This document shows, piece after piece, positions 44,956 through 56,599 of a stretch of 64,000 nucleotides of DNA. The notes under the pieces were generated by a model. That model was not told where the DNA came from. It worked only from the letters and a program-made list of their open reading frames with translations, and searched no databases. The position numbers and the translations under genes were made by a program. This DNA is from Anthostomella pinea (taxonomy: Eukaryota > Ascomycota > Sordariomycetes > Xylariales > Xylariaceae): assembly GCA_963556695.1 (NCBI GenBank), contig CAUWAG010000008.1, positions 1,860,001 through 1,924,000 on the forward strand. Direction: 5' to 3'. How positions within the stretch are numbered: the first letter of the stretch is position 1; each line of letters starts with the position of its first letter.

Positions 44956-46413
44956 CTACGCATGCGGATCAGGTACCCAGAACACCACATCCTGGTCGGC
45001 CGTCGCGAAGAAGTTGAACCGCGGGTTGAAGCAGACGACGGCCGCCTCCCTGGGATCCTCGATCGTGTGCAGCGGGTCCATCACCTTGTTCTCGTCCGAC
45101 TGGCCCAGCGTGTCCCACACCACGACGCCCTTCTTCGTCCCGCCGATGACATACCTGCCGTCCTGCGTGAAGCAGCAGTCCCCGCTGCCCTCGACGTTGA
45201 CACCGCTCCAGCCGCCGTTCATCGTGAACTCCTCGCCGGCTGCCAGTCTGCTGGTCCCGCCGTGTTCGGGCTTCCGCAGGTACGCCTTGAGGCTGCCGTT
45301 GAACGAGTCCAGGAGGAAGTGTCCGCTGCCTTTTGTGCCTACCAAGATCGTCCGACCGTCGTTTGCAAATTCGAGCTTCGTCCAGCCCTTCAGTACGAAA
45401 TTGGCGTCCGCCGCGCCGCCAGCCTCCAGCACGTCAAATGTCGAGAATGGCGCCTTGTCAAAGTTGCGATGGTCGTAGAGCAGCACTTGCCCGCTGGATG
45501 GCGATGCCACGGCGAAGATCTGTCCGCTTGGGTCATATGCCGCGAGGTAGGGCGTGTTTAGATATAAGATACCCGTCGCATTCTTGGTCCCCGCATTCCA
45601 TAACCGTACCGTGTTATCTTTGCCACATGATATGAAATCGTCATTACCAGGATGCATCGCTAGACAAGTGACGGCCGCCTCGTGGCCCTCGAAGTATCGT
45701 ATGAATGCATTGTCGTGCGTCGTGAGGTATCTGATCGCGTCTGCCTCCCACCAAATATCAACCAAGGCCTCCACAGTGGGCACGTAGCTTCAGAAAAGCT
45801 ATTGGGAATGCTAACCATTCTGTTTTGTGCTCGCATAGATGATGCTCGAGCTGTTCCGTGTAAACTTGGCCAGCTTCACGCCGTACTTCTTGCTCAGCAG
45901 TTGCTTATCATGCCGGCCGTCGCGCACTTTGTAGATCTGGATCGTCTCGTCGCTCTCGGAGGTCATGAGCAGCTCGCCGGGGTCGTCGAAGTCGAGGCTG
46001 AGGACGTGGGGTTGTGGGCGGTTGTCTTTGGTGTCATTGCGCTTGAACAGCTGTGAGGGGTCAGAACAGCTGTCTACTCTGGTTTTCTCTTCTTGTCCTC
46101 GCTGTGCTTTGTCGGCTTCTTGCTTGCGTAACCGCGCGACTGGCTTGGGGTGGGCTGTGGATACTTGGCCAGGCAGCTCGGATGCAGCAGTCGGGACTGA
46201 AGCAGCAGCGAAGGAGAGATCACAGTGATGAAAGGATGGTCTGATGAGAGAGGGTACCTTTGTAGGTCTAAAGTGGGCGATGACATCCGGCACTACCGAC
46301 GTACTCGGAAGGCTGCTACCCAGTGTACGTGTTATGTTCAGCGAGGTAGACGGGGTGCCGTTGGCGGGGGACGAGGCATCGGTAGGGTCGAGGTCCATAG
46401 GCGTTGATGCCAT
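44956..46413 (-). CDS. SWD2: COMPASS/CPF subunit Swd2 (WDR82-like WD40 protein)
   Basis: WD40 propeller shared by the Set1/COMPASS H3K4 methyltransferase and the cleavage-polyadenylation factor in yeast; nuclear. Exons are 46413-46258, 46050-45816 and 45740-44956, frame-consistent, giving 391 aa. After an about 45-residue acidic/Ser-rich N-terminus comes VIAHFRPTKLFKRND, then blades LSLDFDDPGELLMTSESDET, HDNAFIRYFEGHEAAVTCLA, DDFISCGKDNTVRLW, AAYDPSGQIFAVASPSS, CCFTQDGRYVIGGTKKG and FNPRFNFFATADQDVVFW. The order and the HDNxxIRYFxGHxxxV signature are diagnostic of Swd2/WDR82. The first intron is about 207 nt. Confidence 0.93.
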
Positions 46414-47151
46414 GTTGGTGGATATTTGGGGGAAAGGATGCCGCGCAAGTAGATAGCTTTATTCAAGGGTATTGGCGAGTGTGCAGAGAGACCATACAAG
46501 ACGGTGCATGAATGTGAATGATGTTGTGGGAGTCCATTGGCCTTGTTGATCGCAGGTCTGGAATTTAGAGAGGGAGCAGACAACTTTGAAGCAGGACAAC
46601 CTGGGGCGGTCCAATTGGTCCAATTCCAGCTGAAATTCGACGTAGCTCTCGACGGCTAGTTGTGGGGTCATATTACTAGCCTGGCTATGAACTCAAGCTT
46701 GCAGGTGGTTGAAGTCAGGACTCAGGGGTCGAGAGAGCTGCTGTGTCTGGCCACGTGCATACCTTGCGACAGGACGTGATTTATATATATGCAAGACCGT
46801 AGCCTGATTGTTTGGGTATCTGGGATGGCATATTATGATCCTCAGGCCGTAGATACTAAAGTTCCAATGTCCGCACCATCTTAATCCCATGGTATGGACC
46901 CCCTAACCTAGAGCGAAAGGCTCGTTTGCCCAGCTGTCCTTGCCTCTGTACAAGAGAATTAAGCCGTCTCAAGGCTTCGCTAAGCTCTTTGAGACAAGTC
47001 CACGGTACCACCTACCTAGGTATACAAAAGGACCAATAAGTAATCAACCTCTCTAGTAACACCACCCATGCAGGCCGGTCTTCAGTGAGACCAAGCTCCC
47101 TCCGTACGCCGGAAAGCATCCATGTCGTATGTCGCAAGTAAACATCCGATT
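46414..47151. other. Intergenic region between SWD2 and the GT90 gene
   Basis: 738 nt with the SWD2 promoter and the 3' flank of the glycosyltransferase (both -). No supported gene was seen. Confidence 0.4.
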
Positions 47152-49107
47152 TTATACTGGCGGTGGTTGGCGGTCGGCTATGACCTTTTCCTTCTCCGGC
47201 TCTGTCGCCTTCGTGCCGAAGGAGAAGCCAATGTTGTTCCGGTCGTCATCTACGACTCGACCGTATCTGCCTCATATTAGCTTGCGCGAACGACGTTGAA
47301 GTTTATTAGAGACTCACTCTAAAAGCAGCCTGAAGAACCAGACCTCCATATCCTCATGTCTTAGCACCTTGTTGGCCCAGTCACTCTGCTGATTGGCCAG
47401 CCGCTCAGCCTCCTTCCTTCCAAGGTCGCTATCGCCGAAGAATCTCACCGCCTCGAGCCAATCATCGCCCTGGAGACTGAGAGGGATGTAATGCGCCCAT
47501 GGTTTCAGCCATTCGAGATGCCACTCCCGGAAGATGGCCCACTTATACACCAGACTCTTGCTCTTGAGGAAGGCATAGAACCGGCCACTGAAGGCGTTTC
47601 CGTCGATATCGAGCAGGTACTTGTACTTCCATGCGTCCTGCTGCTCGACGTGCCCTTTGAGTGTGAAGAACTCTTTTTGTGCCGCACAATCGCCGGGATC
47701 GCACTGTCCTACGCCCGAGAAATACACGTCCATCAACTCCTTAAAGTCGCCTCGCGGGACCATCTTCGTCTCCCACTTCTGGTCGCTGTCGGTCCCAGCA
47801 TTGACGAGGATCTTGGCGTTGTCTGCTGCATTGATCTTCTGCACGAACCGCTGTCGGTGTTGTCGCCGCCACCCGCCATTCCTGCTGAAGCCGCCCGTTG
47901 TGGAGCCCCGCCAGTAAAACCTGTCCTCCTTTGCGCCCCATTCAGTGTCCTTCTCCTTGTCATAGCTGACCTTCTCATACCAGTACCAGGGTGACGGGTA
48001 GAGTATGTCCGAGAAGGAGGATATCTTCGATTGCGAGAAGATGGGAAAGAGATCATGCACTATGTTGAAGGCGTTTGGTCGGTCGAAGAACCCAAACGTC
48101 GAGCTCAGGGTTGGAGAGTAGCAGATGTCGGACATGGCCGTGACGTTGTAGATGAAACCCAGGTCTCCGAGGCCGTATTTCGATAGGTCGTCCTTCCTCT
48201 CGTCTTCCTCCAGTCCTCGCGCGGGGCTCTCTGGCGGGCACGATAACCTCGAATGCGTCCATGTCGGCTGGTGAGCAAACACGTTGAACCGTGTTAGTTT
48301 GCTTTCCTCGAACCTTGTCCCGTCATTCAGGCCTTTGGGCTTCGCTGTGAACTCGTTCCTCGGTTTCAGGTATGAGTTCGCGGCGGGCATGTTGATCTCC
48401 TTGGCCCTCTTGACCAGTCTCGTTAAATCGTCATATGACACCACGACTCTAGACTCGTCGTGCAAGTTGAAGCACAGATCCATATCAGGGAGCCACTTGA
48501 GGAACTTGCCCATCATGCCCGCCGTAGCCTCTCGCTGCCACTCTCCTCCTCCCTGAATGTGTGTGATCTTGCCACCGCGGATCTGGATCCCCAGAAGCGC
48601 ATTGTCAAATCCCAACGCCTCCTTGGCCCGCTCCCGTATCGTCGCGGGCTTCAGCCCCCAGAAGGGCGTCATCGACTCGTATATCATGTCGAATTCGTCG
48701 ACTAACTGCACCCCCTTGGCCTGTGCAAACTCGAACCACTTATTGAAGTTGGGTGGGGGCGGTATGCCATAGCGTCGACGGTACTCGGCGACAGCCTCGT
48801 CGAGGTTCCTCGACTGTGCAGCCTTCGTGGCCTCGAGTTGGGTCTCAGCGTCTGTTATGAGATGCCATATCGGGTGGGAGCCCGCGGGCGCTGGCTTCGG
48901 CTGGGGGTCGAACGGCTCGGGAGGAGGGAGCGGCGGCGCCTTGAGTACGTCTCCCCTGCCAGCTCCATCGTGGTAGCCCCAGTGCGCCTTGCGGTCTGTT
49001 TTGAGGCTCGAGACGTTGGTGCCGGACGGGCCTAGACGCAGGATACTAATGAGGCAGATGAGGATGAAGACGACGCCGCCGGTGAGTATGATCTGGCGCG
49101 GCCTCAT
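47152..49107 (-). CDS. GT90/CAP10-family glycosyltransferase
   Basis: Type II Golgi membrane glycosyltransferase of the CAP10/GT90 family (beta-xylosyltransferase or related). Exon 1 is 49107-47318 and exon 2 is 47266-47152, joined in frame across a 51-nt intron to 634 aa. Without the second exon the frame stops right at the donor, and the spliced LLLEYGRVVDDDRNN matches the family C-terminus. TM anchor at residues 8-25 (LTGGVVFILICLISIL). CAP10 features are EDRFYWRGSTTGG, RQRFVQKINAADNAKILVN and KYKYLLDIDGNAFSGRFYAF, with LKSKSLVYKW and HYIPLSLQGDD following. The acceptor and donor sugars are unknown. The likely role is in cell-wall or extracellular glycans. Confidence 0.92.
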
Positions 49108-49963
49108 TGCTCACGACGATTCGGCGGCGTGGGGGGTGCTCGGTAGCGTCGTCGATTGAGGCTTCTGAGCGTCGGGTGGGTGCGGTATCGGTACTGACAT
49201 TGGGCCTCCCGTCTCGACAAAAGAAAAGAAGACGGTATCTGGGCGATCTGAGACTGCTGTGGGTCGTGAAGTAGTGTGTTTTGGCTGTTTCAATGTTTGC
49301 AAACCGGCAGTTGCTGCAACTTGCATGCAAGAGGTCAGGAGTGGCCATGCCTGCCGTCACCCGTGCCTTGATTTCGGCCCAGTCAATCCACCCAATCAGA
49401 AGTCAGTGAGCGTACTCGTCATACGCCCTGCCGTCTAGGTACGCGTCTCTCATCTATGGACAGCAAGCATTCATGAAATTCTCCATATGACCTCTGTCAT
49501 CCCCTTTACAGTGCAGACACCGAAATGTTGTGGCATTCTACCTGTCGCTCTGACTTGTTTATTGTTACACGGCATGTCGGCATTAGGCGCATCTAAAATC
49601 TGACAGGAACCGCAGTTGCACGCCCTCGTGCGGCACTGTCACATGGAGCAGTGCAGGTGCCAAGCCGCTTAACTGACGCCGCAAAATCAGAACCAGAACG
49701 GTACATGCAGGTCGTCAATTCTGAGAGCACCGCGTTTGCTCTCACGATTCACGGTGCACGGATAGGATTGGATTCTTGGACTAGGTGCAGTGTAGGACTG
49801 GACTTGGGTAGCATTTTGTGGTATCGTGGTATCATGGTTTTGGTTCATTTGGCTAGAATCTCAAGCACGAAGCCGGTCATTATCCATTATCACCCAACGC
49901 CCGTAAATGCTCAGTCCTCAGTCCCTTCCCTTCCACTCTTGTATTTTTGTCTTGTCGCATCGT
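49108..49963. other. Intergenic region between the GT90 gene and uS8 gene
   Basis: 856 nt with the GT90 promoter (-) and the uS8 3' flank (-). No supported gene was seen. Confidence 0.4.
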
Positions 49964-50605
49964 TTAGTAGAAGAAACCGATGACTTTGCCAGCGACGTGC
50001 TTTCTTCGGGCCTCCTCGTGATCCATGATACCGGCCGACGTGGTCAGGATGATGTAGCCGAACTGACGCGAGGGCAACAGCTTGACAACCCACTTCTCGA
50101 GGTGGGCCAGACGGACGTTGTACCGGGGGGAGATGACACCAGTCTTGTTGATGCGGCCGTTCAGCTGGACGACAATCTTGCCGGATCGGTGGTCGTCAAC
50201 TTCCTCGAATTCACCGATGTAGCCTATAGTTAATGGTTAGTTGGTTGTAGCGAAAGACTAAACGTCAAGACTTCATGTGGATATATCAGAGAAACGTGTA
50301 AGATTCCTTCGCCTGCAAAACATCGATCTATCGGCAACTTAAAAGACTTCGGTCGTAGGGTGGTTGAGACAGTCGTCCAGTTATCATGCCGAAGGGGCAA
50401 AGGGGCAAGAGTCCAGCGAGGGAGAGAAAAAAGGGAGAGGCGGTGACGGGGATGGAGACGCAGCACACATACCCTTCTTCTGCATCACAGTCAAGAACTT
50501 GACGATGACCTTGGAGCTAGGTCGGATCAAGACCTGTCGCTTTCCGGCCTTCTCGGCGTTGTTGATGGCGTTGAGCGCATCACTCAGAACGGAAGTCTTG
50601 ACCAT
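49964..50605 (-). CDS. RPS22: 40S ribosomal protein uS8 (S22/S15a)
   Basis: Small-subunit ribosomal protein. Exon 1 is 50605-50473 and exon 2 is 50223-49964, giving 130 aa, the exact length conserved in eukaryotes. [40 protein letters not shown] and [23 protein letters not shown] sequence (here [19 protein letters not shown]) are unmistakable. The intron is 249 nt. It is divergent from the eS12 gene, with 823 nt between start codons. Confidence 0.98.
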
Positions 50606-51428
50606 CTTGGCGGTTGTGGTAGGAGATTCTCAGATCGTTCGGGAAGGAAGTGAGGTATCTGCAGGTTGCGGTACATAGTTAGCCTCCAGAAGCCGTGAGC
50701 ATGGAGAGTGCCCTCTTCATCGCGGAGATGAAGTAGGGTTCTGCCCGCTCAGTACTGGAGAGGAGAAGCGTATCGCAAGGACCACCAGACCGGGCTGTGG
50801 CCACAGACGCCCATAGCGACCGGCGGACGTATAACAGCAGCAGCGAGATCTGGGATCCTGGATTGCTCTCCTCTGGCTTCTTGAAGGGCGCACCGGGGGA
50901 TGCTGGCTCAATCCATATTGATCCTATTGCGATTCCACATACCTCAATTGTTGTCGTGGGCGACGATGTAAAGTTGTCTGGTGGTCGACTTGGTCCGCTG
51001 TGGTGGTTGTGAAGTCAAGAGGGAGTGGAGGAGCTGGTGCAAACTGTCGAGGTAAGAAAATGTTCGTGAGCTCCACAGCTGGGATTGGGTTTTCGGGTAA
51101 AATTGCTCTGGTGGGCGTGGGCAGCTGGCGGCCGTGCTTTGGGAGGGACTGAGCTGGCTACCAGTCCGCCACCATCTGCTACGGGGTGGCAGCTGGGTGA
51201 ATGCCGGCAACTAACCCTAAGCGATACACAAATGAGTGCGCTAGTGGGCCAATCCCACTGCGCCTGTGTGCTCCAAGCCTCAATTGCCAGACAGCTTCTC
51301 GTCGATACCCGAACGAAACAATTTCTAGATCTTCGCACGACTATCCCACCTTCCACCACAACTCACCAACATCTCTACCAGCTGCCAGTACACTCTTCGA
51401 GGATCGAACCGGTATCACACAATTCACG
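50606..51428. promoter_or_regulatory. Shared promoter region of uS8 and eS12 with outward telobox motifs
   Basis: TAGGGTT at 50734-50740 (AACCCTA on the uS8 strand, about 130 nt before its ATG) and AACCCTAA at 51213-51220 (about 210 nt before the eS12 ATG). Both are in the same orientation relative to their own gene. Telobox (AACCCTA) elements bound by Tbf1-like proteins occur in ribosomal-protein promoters of many ascomycetes. Parts of this region may be untranslated leader. Confidence 0.6.
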
Positions 51429-52123
51429 ATGGTATGTTCGCATTACTTCCGCAGCTTTTGGCTTGGTTGCGCCGAGTGCAGCGTTTGCAATCATTGCATG
51501 CGGCTCGTCCCCTCATGCCCACGCGCGGGTCTGCCTGCTCGCCTGCCCGCCCACGCCTCCTCGACTGTGCGCATGCGCTGCAATGGATATACAGCTAACG
51601 ATGCCCTTCTTCATCTCTAGTCGGACGTAGAAGAGAACAACGCACCCGAAGCTCCCGAGGAGGTCGAAGTCTCCGCCGATGCCTCCAAGGGTCAGATGTC
51701 CGTTCTGGACGCCCTCAAGGGTGTCTTGAAGCTCGCTCTGATGCACGATGGACTTGCACGAGGTCTCCGCGAAGCGTCTAAGGCCCTCGACCGCCGCCAA
51801 GCTCACATGTGCGTCTTGAACGAGTCGTGCGAGGAGGAGGCCTACAAGAAGCTGGTCATTGCCCTGTGCTCCGAGCACAAGATTCCCCTGATCAAGGTCC
51901 CCGACGGAAAGCAATTGGGCGAGTGGGCTGGTCTCTGTGAGTTGTCCCCGGTATGCGGTGCACCTCGCCCTGTGTCATACTAATATACGCATAATTAGGT
52001 GTCTTGGACCGGGAAGGCAACGCGCGCAAGGTTGTCAACTGCTCGTGTGTCGTCGTCAAGGACTGGGGTGAGGAGTCGACCGAGCGATCTATTCTCCTCA
52101 ACTACTTCCAGACCGAGCAGTAA
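51429..52123 (+). CDS. RPS12: 40S ribosomal protein eS12
   Basis: Small-subunit ribosomal protein of the L7Ae fold. Exon 1 is only the ATG (51429-51431), followed at once by GTATGT. Exon 2 is 51621-51936 and exon 3 is 51999-52123; the product is 147 aa. The sequence has an acidic N-terminus ([20 protein letters not shown]), then [20 protein letters not shown], then [20 protein letters not shown], and ends [20 protein letters not shown], all typical of eS12. An intron directly after the start codon is common in fungal ribosomal-protein genes. Confidence 0.97.
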
Positions 52124-52356
52124 GGGATCTCAAACGGCGTTGCGTAGGGATATAGACTGCGGGGGACTGGTATTCGGACCATCATCTGCAAATCCTTCGG
52201 ATGTACTCTAGGTCATCAGCTGGCATAGGTGCTGGAGGAGGAGGAACTCATATAGCATCGGGATCAAGGAAAAGCTGCATGAACAACCCAGAATCTTTGC
52301 TGTCACGGCATGTCACCTAACTCTTCCCATTGCCTCCCATGATTGCGGTTTTCCTC

Positions 52357-52891
52357 TCAACCTCTAGCCTCCACCAAAATTAGATGGTATCCTTCCTTGG
52401 TGGTGGCCTGTCCCACATATGCCTTTGGTTTGACTCCATTGCTGCCAGGTTTGTCCGAGCTCACTTCGATGCTGTAGACCACTTGCTCGAATGCCGGTTC
52501 CCAGAATCCTTTTGGCTGTTCGCCTAGAAAACCGCCTGGTACTGTCAGTGCATGCACGCATAGTATTTGTTTGTGGGAATTCCACCTACCTGATCTTGCC
52601 TTATCCTCACTGTATTGCTTAGCCAAGTCCTTGAAGTTGTCCGTTGTTGGGTTTGCATTCCACAAGGCCAGCACTTCCTCTTTCTTTGAGAACTTCGTGC
52701 ACTGTTTCAATGTCAGATATTCGCGGAAACGTAGGAGTTTCAACCCTAAAACTCACAAGTATGTGTCGGACGCGAGCCTTCTGGCCTCCTCCTTTCGACG
52801 GAGCCTTCTTCTCTTGCTCCTGAGGCCCCTTCACGCCTTTCCCACCAGCTCCATTCTTGCCAGTATTACTGGTCTTCTTTTTAGCACCCAT
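52357..52891 (-). CDS. Parvulin-type peptidyl-prolyl isomerase (Par14-like)
   Basis: Exons 52891-52757, 52701-52590 and 52535-52357 give 141 aa, near human PIN4/Par14 (131 aa). A basic, Gly/Lys-rich N-terminus (GAKKKTSNTGKNGAGGKG) probably mediates nuclear/nucleolar location or DNA binding. The rotamase domain starts ARVRHILCTKFSKKEEVL and continues FKDLAKQYSEDKARSGGFLG, FWEPAFEQVVYSIE and TTKEGYHLILVEARG. It lacks a WW domain, unlike Ess1/Pin1. Par14 has been linked to pre-ribosome processing. The gene is convergent with eS12, with 233 nt between stops. Confidence 0.9.
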
Positions 52892-53893
52892 TGTGCGACT
52901 TGATAAGACGAGGTGATCGCCGGGTTGCAATATCGGAGTGAATTCGTCAGTTCAGACTGAATTTGTATGAGTCCGAGTTGAGGAGCCAAATAGCGAGCGT
53001 GGGGTCAAGACCCCGCCATACAAAGTTCTCCTCTCAAATCGGGGGAAGGGGCTTTCGCCTCTGCGAGATTTCAGCCAATTCCGTGACACTTTCCAAATTG
53101 CATCCACGCAGTGACGTGACCAGACGACTGCCACCCTCGTCTTTCGCTCAGTAGAGCCCCAAACCCAGTGGGCTTCTCCATGGCCATACACATCGAGTGA
53201 TTGCGGCATTTCTGAGTGGTTTGTCCTGGTTTGTCGTGCTTTCGGCTGTTTGCCATGAATCTTGTGCCCGGGCACAACCACCACGATATGGAAGCGACTG
53301 TATACGATGAGCGCGCCTCACAGCCTTGCAGCCTTGAGCAGTATCGCACTTCGGGGCCCAGCGCTGTGGTACGTCGGTCTGTTCCCCATGTGCAAAACAG
53401 GGGTGGTCGGCGGCTGCGCTGGCCAATGACAACAAGGTCGCTGCCCTCACTTATGCTTGTTGGTGTCGCATGTGCACTACTCGCCTTCCCCTCGATTCAT
53501 GACAGCTGGATCCATTCTTCGTTCCCCTGTTTCTAAAGTTAGGCGCCATTGGGACGCGTGAGCGTGGTGCGTACCAAGCGTGGAAGTATTCCAGTAACAT
53601 CCGACATCATTGCGGCGAGCGCAGAAATACTGACAGATGGACTTGCGATCATGGAGACTCCGCCTATTCGAAGCGCCTCAAGCATGGACGGCGATTCCGC
53701 CCCCGTCTCCTCGGTCGGGCACTTGAATGTCAGTAGATACTTCCCTCTTCAATAGGATACGCAACGGGACTGGTGCTTGTGTCCCAAGTCTTCCTTGGAA
53801 CCGGCAGCGTTGAGTTCGCTTTGTGTATCACCTCGAAACATATTGCTGACCTTCTTCTTCATCCAGGATATACCGTCTCAAAACCAACTCGAT
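52892..53893. other. Intergenic region before the HET block
   Basis: 1.0 kb between the parvulin start (-) and the disrupted HET gene (+). Open frames here show no recognisable features. It marks the change from conserved to accessory genes. Confidence 0.4.
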
Positions 53894-56291
53894 ATGTTGG
53901 AGCTGACAACCTCCTTTATCTGCCAGCAGTGTCGTGAAATGGAGCTTTCATCTCGGTTCCACGACTTCAAAGAAGAGCAGGGCAGAGCGCACCCCATGTT
54001 TATAACTAATAGGACAGGTCTTGACCCAGATTGTGCCCTGTGTCAGCTTTTCGCTGCCAAGGTGCACCCTGATACCTGCAAGGAGATGTTCTATTCTGAT
54101 ATCCTATGGCAGCTGCGGTCTTTCAGCACACGATACGGGTCTGTGGATGACCACGCAATGAGACTGTTCAGGCAAATCCCAGTTTTTCATACTGCACAGC
54201 GGGACTGGTGACCGCGATTACCACAAGGCTATCGATAGCGATATCTACTACTCAGACGGACTCTTGGTGTTTGCCTTGACAGAGGATGTAAGGAACGTCC
54301 TTTCTGGGCCTGGGACAAAGGACGAGACAACCGACGAGGTAGCACCAACGCGATTCATAAAAGATCGCTACGACCCAGAATTGATAAAAAGATGGATATA
54401 GCTGTCGGCTGAGGGCCAAAACTCCAATCTTGAAGACTCTGATGATGAAGAGGAGGAAGAGGAGGAACACCTTCTCGAAGATGATGAACTCTCCACGACT
54501 GAGTCGTCCAACGCAGATGAGAATTCGTCTGATGACGAGTCCTGGCCCGAGCGCGAGAACCGACCATACGGTGGTTCTGTGGAGGTCGGTTATATCAAGG
54601 TGATTGATTGCGAGACGTTCGAGGTCGTGGGACGAACGAACACCATGAAGTATGTTGCTCTAAGCTACACTTGGAACTTGGCAAACGGTGACATGGTGTC
54701 GCTGCGTAGTAACGGCACAGGATCACCCACGGCTCCAAACAGTAAGGCGCTTCCGCCTCTGATACCCAGGGTCGTTCATGACGCCATGACGGTGGTCACG
54801 GAGATTGGCCACCGCTATCTCTGGGTTGACCAGTTCTGTATCAACCAAGCGCTCAAGGAAGAGGTGGCCGACCATGTCTCGCGAATGGATCTGATCTACT
54901 CCGCTGCCGACCTGACTCTAATTGCCGCAAGCTCGAAAGGAGCACTACCGGGTGTGGGTAGTACGCCCAGAATATGTCAACAGGTCCTCAATATCAGCGG
55001 ATCAGATGATAAGGAGCATCCAGTACAGAGCGGGATGACTCTGTTCACGGCTCCTCCTCCGACTGCGACCTTCATCGAGCAAACAGCCTGGTACACCCGA
55101 GGCTGGTGTTTTCAAGAGGCGATACTTTCGCCTCGACGTTTATACTTCACAGATCGCGAGATGTTGTTCGAAGCCGAAGGTGTAAGCTGCAGCGATTCGT
55201 TCCCGGAACCGCACTGGGTGCTGAATGATCAATTCCGCGTCTACGATGAAGATGCGTCGCTGACAACGACACGGTCGTGGATCCATCGCCTTCCCCGTTG
55301 GCGCATGGATAACCAGTACGGGCTGGGCCACCCATGCGGGCTCTTTTGGGCGGAACTCAATTTCTACTTGGAGCTGCTCGGCCACTCCAGCGTCAAGGAT
55401 CTGACCATACAGTCTGACGCCATTCGCGCATTTCAGGGGGCCATGAAGGCGTTTTCCCGAGCAGATCCCAACTTCTCGGTCTACCAAGGCATACCTGCCT
55501 TACACATCCCTGAGCACATTCTTCAACGCCGATCGACAGAAGTGCAAGAGAAGTTACGAGATTTCCAGAAGATGGTCTTCGTCCTTGCACTAAGCTGGAT
55601 GTTCAGTGATATTCCCGATCTTCCGACTTACAACAGGAACCCAATTCGGCGTCCCGATTTCCCGTCTTGGAGTTGGGCGGGCTGGACAGAAGCGACTTAT
55701 TTCCGTCGCCCAGGAGCAGCTTTCGACGGGTCGGATTTCGTTCCGGCTATAGACGTTCAGGCCGTAGAGAGCGGCACTGGCAAGGTGGTTGACTGGGAAT
55801 TTGCACCGATCCACTTCGCCGATGAGCTCGAGGAAGCGAAGTTCCTGATCGGCGAAGGCATCATTGTCCCCAGAAGCGCGTTTATGCTCGGATCAGTCTG
55901 GTACAAACTGTCTGATGATGATAAGAATGGCCCTTACCGCATGATGTGGCACATGGGCAGGTTCCTCGCAGATGTCAACGAGCAGTCTGAGCAACTCCTC
56001 AGCCAACACATGGACGACGGCACGTGGGCCTGTCTGGCGCTGAACGAAAACAGCCGGGCCACTCGGGCAGAGCTCATGATCGTCAGTTGGGAGGTCGATG
56101 AGCGCGAGATGATTTACAAGGGCCGAGTCCTGAAAACGTGCTCGCGGGTCGGTTTGGTGACACTCAAGTGGCAAGCCGTTGATGTCAAATGCAAGCGCGT
56201 TCCCGGAGAGGACGGGTTCCGTCTAGAGAGGCAAACTCTAGAGTCGAGGTTCATCGACTGCTACGATACTTTGGAAAGAGTGCAATTTTGA
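53894..56291 (+). pseudogene. HET-domain gene with a frame break and an in-frame stop
   Basis: The N-terminal part starts at 53894 (MLELTTSFICQQCREMELS) with the cysteine-rich N-terminus of many HET proteins (DPDCALCQLFA). That frame ends at 54211. Homologous-looking sequence continues in another frame from about 54178 (QFFILHSGTGDRDYHK), meets a TAG at 54399-54401 (KRWI then stop), and continues in the same frame through an acidic Glu/Asp-rich linker into the HET domain. The domain reads YVALSYTWN, YLWVDQFCINQALKEEVADH and LIYSAADLTLIAASSKGALPG, with WYTRGWCFQEAILSPRRLYF and FPSWSWAGW later. An intact 570-aa frame starts at the ATG at 54579 and could still encode the HET domain alone. Atypical introns (for example GTAGCA to ATAG over 63 nt) could also bypass the stop. 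Confidence 0.7.
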
Positions 56292-56599
56292 CTCGGATAA
56301 GTTGCCATGACTTACAATAAATACTAAACTTCTTCCACTAGAGAGAAATCTCCCCTACTTCGTCTGGGCCTGTCTATACTTATATACAGAAGTGGTGGTT
56401 TTGTGCGGTGTTTCAGTACTATCTAACCAAGCTCTGCCTATAGGAACCTCGTCGTCGCTCGCTTCTCTGACAGCTTGGCGAGACCTCCAGCTTGGCTAGC
56501 TTGAAGCTTGCTAACTGTATCGCACGGGCATTCAGAACACAGATCAGCAGGCAAAATCTGAGGCCTTTGGAATTTTCTGGCATCGACTCTGGGCACGAC

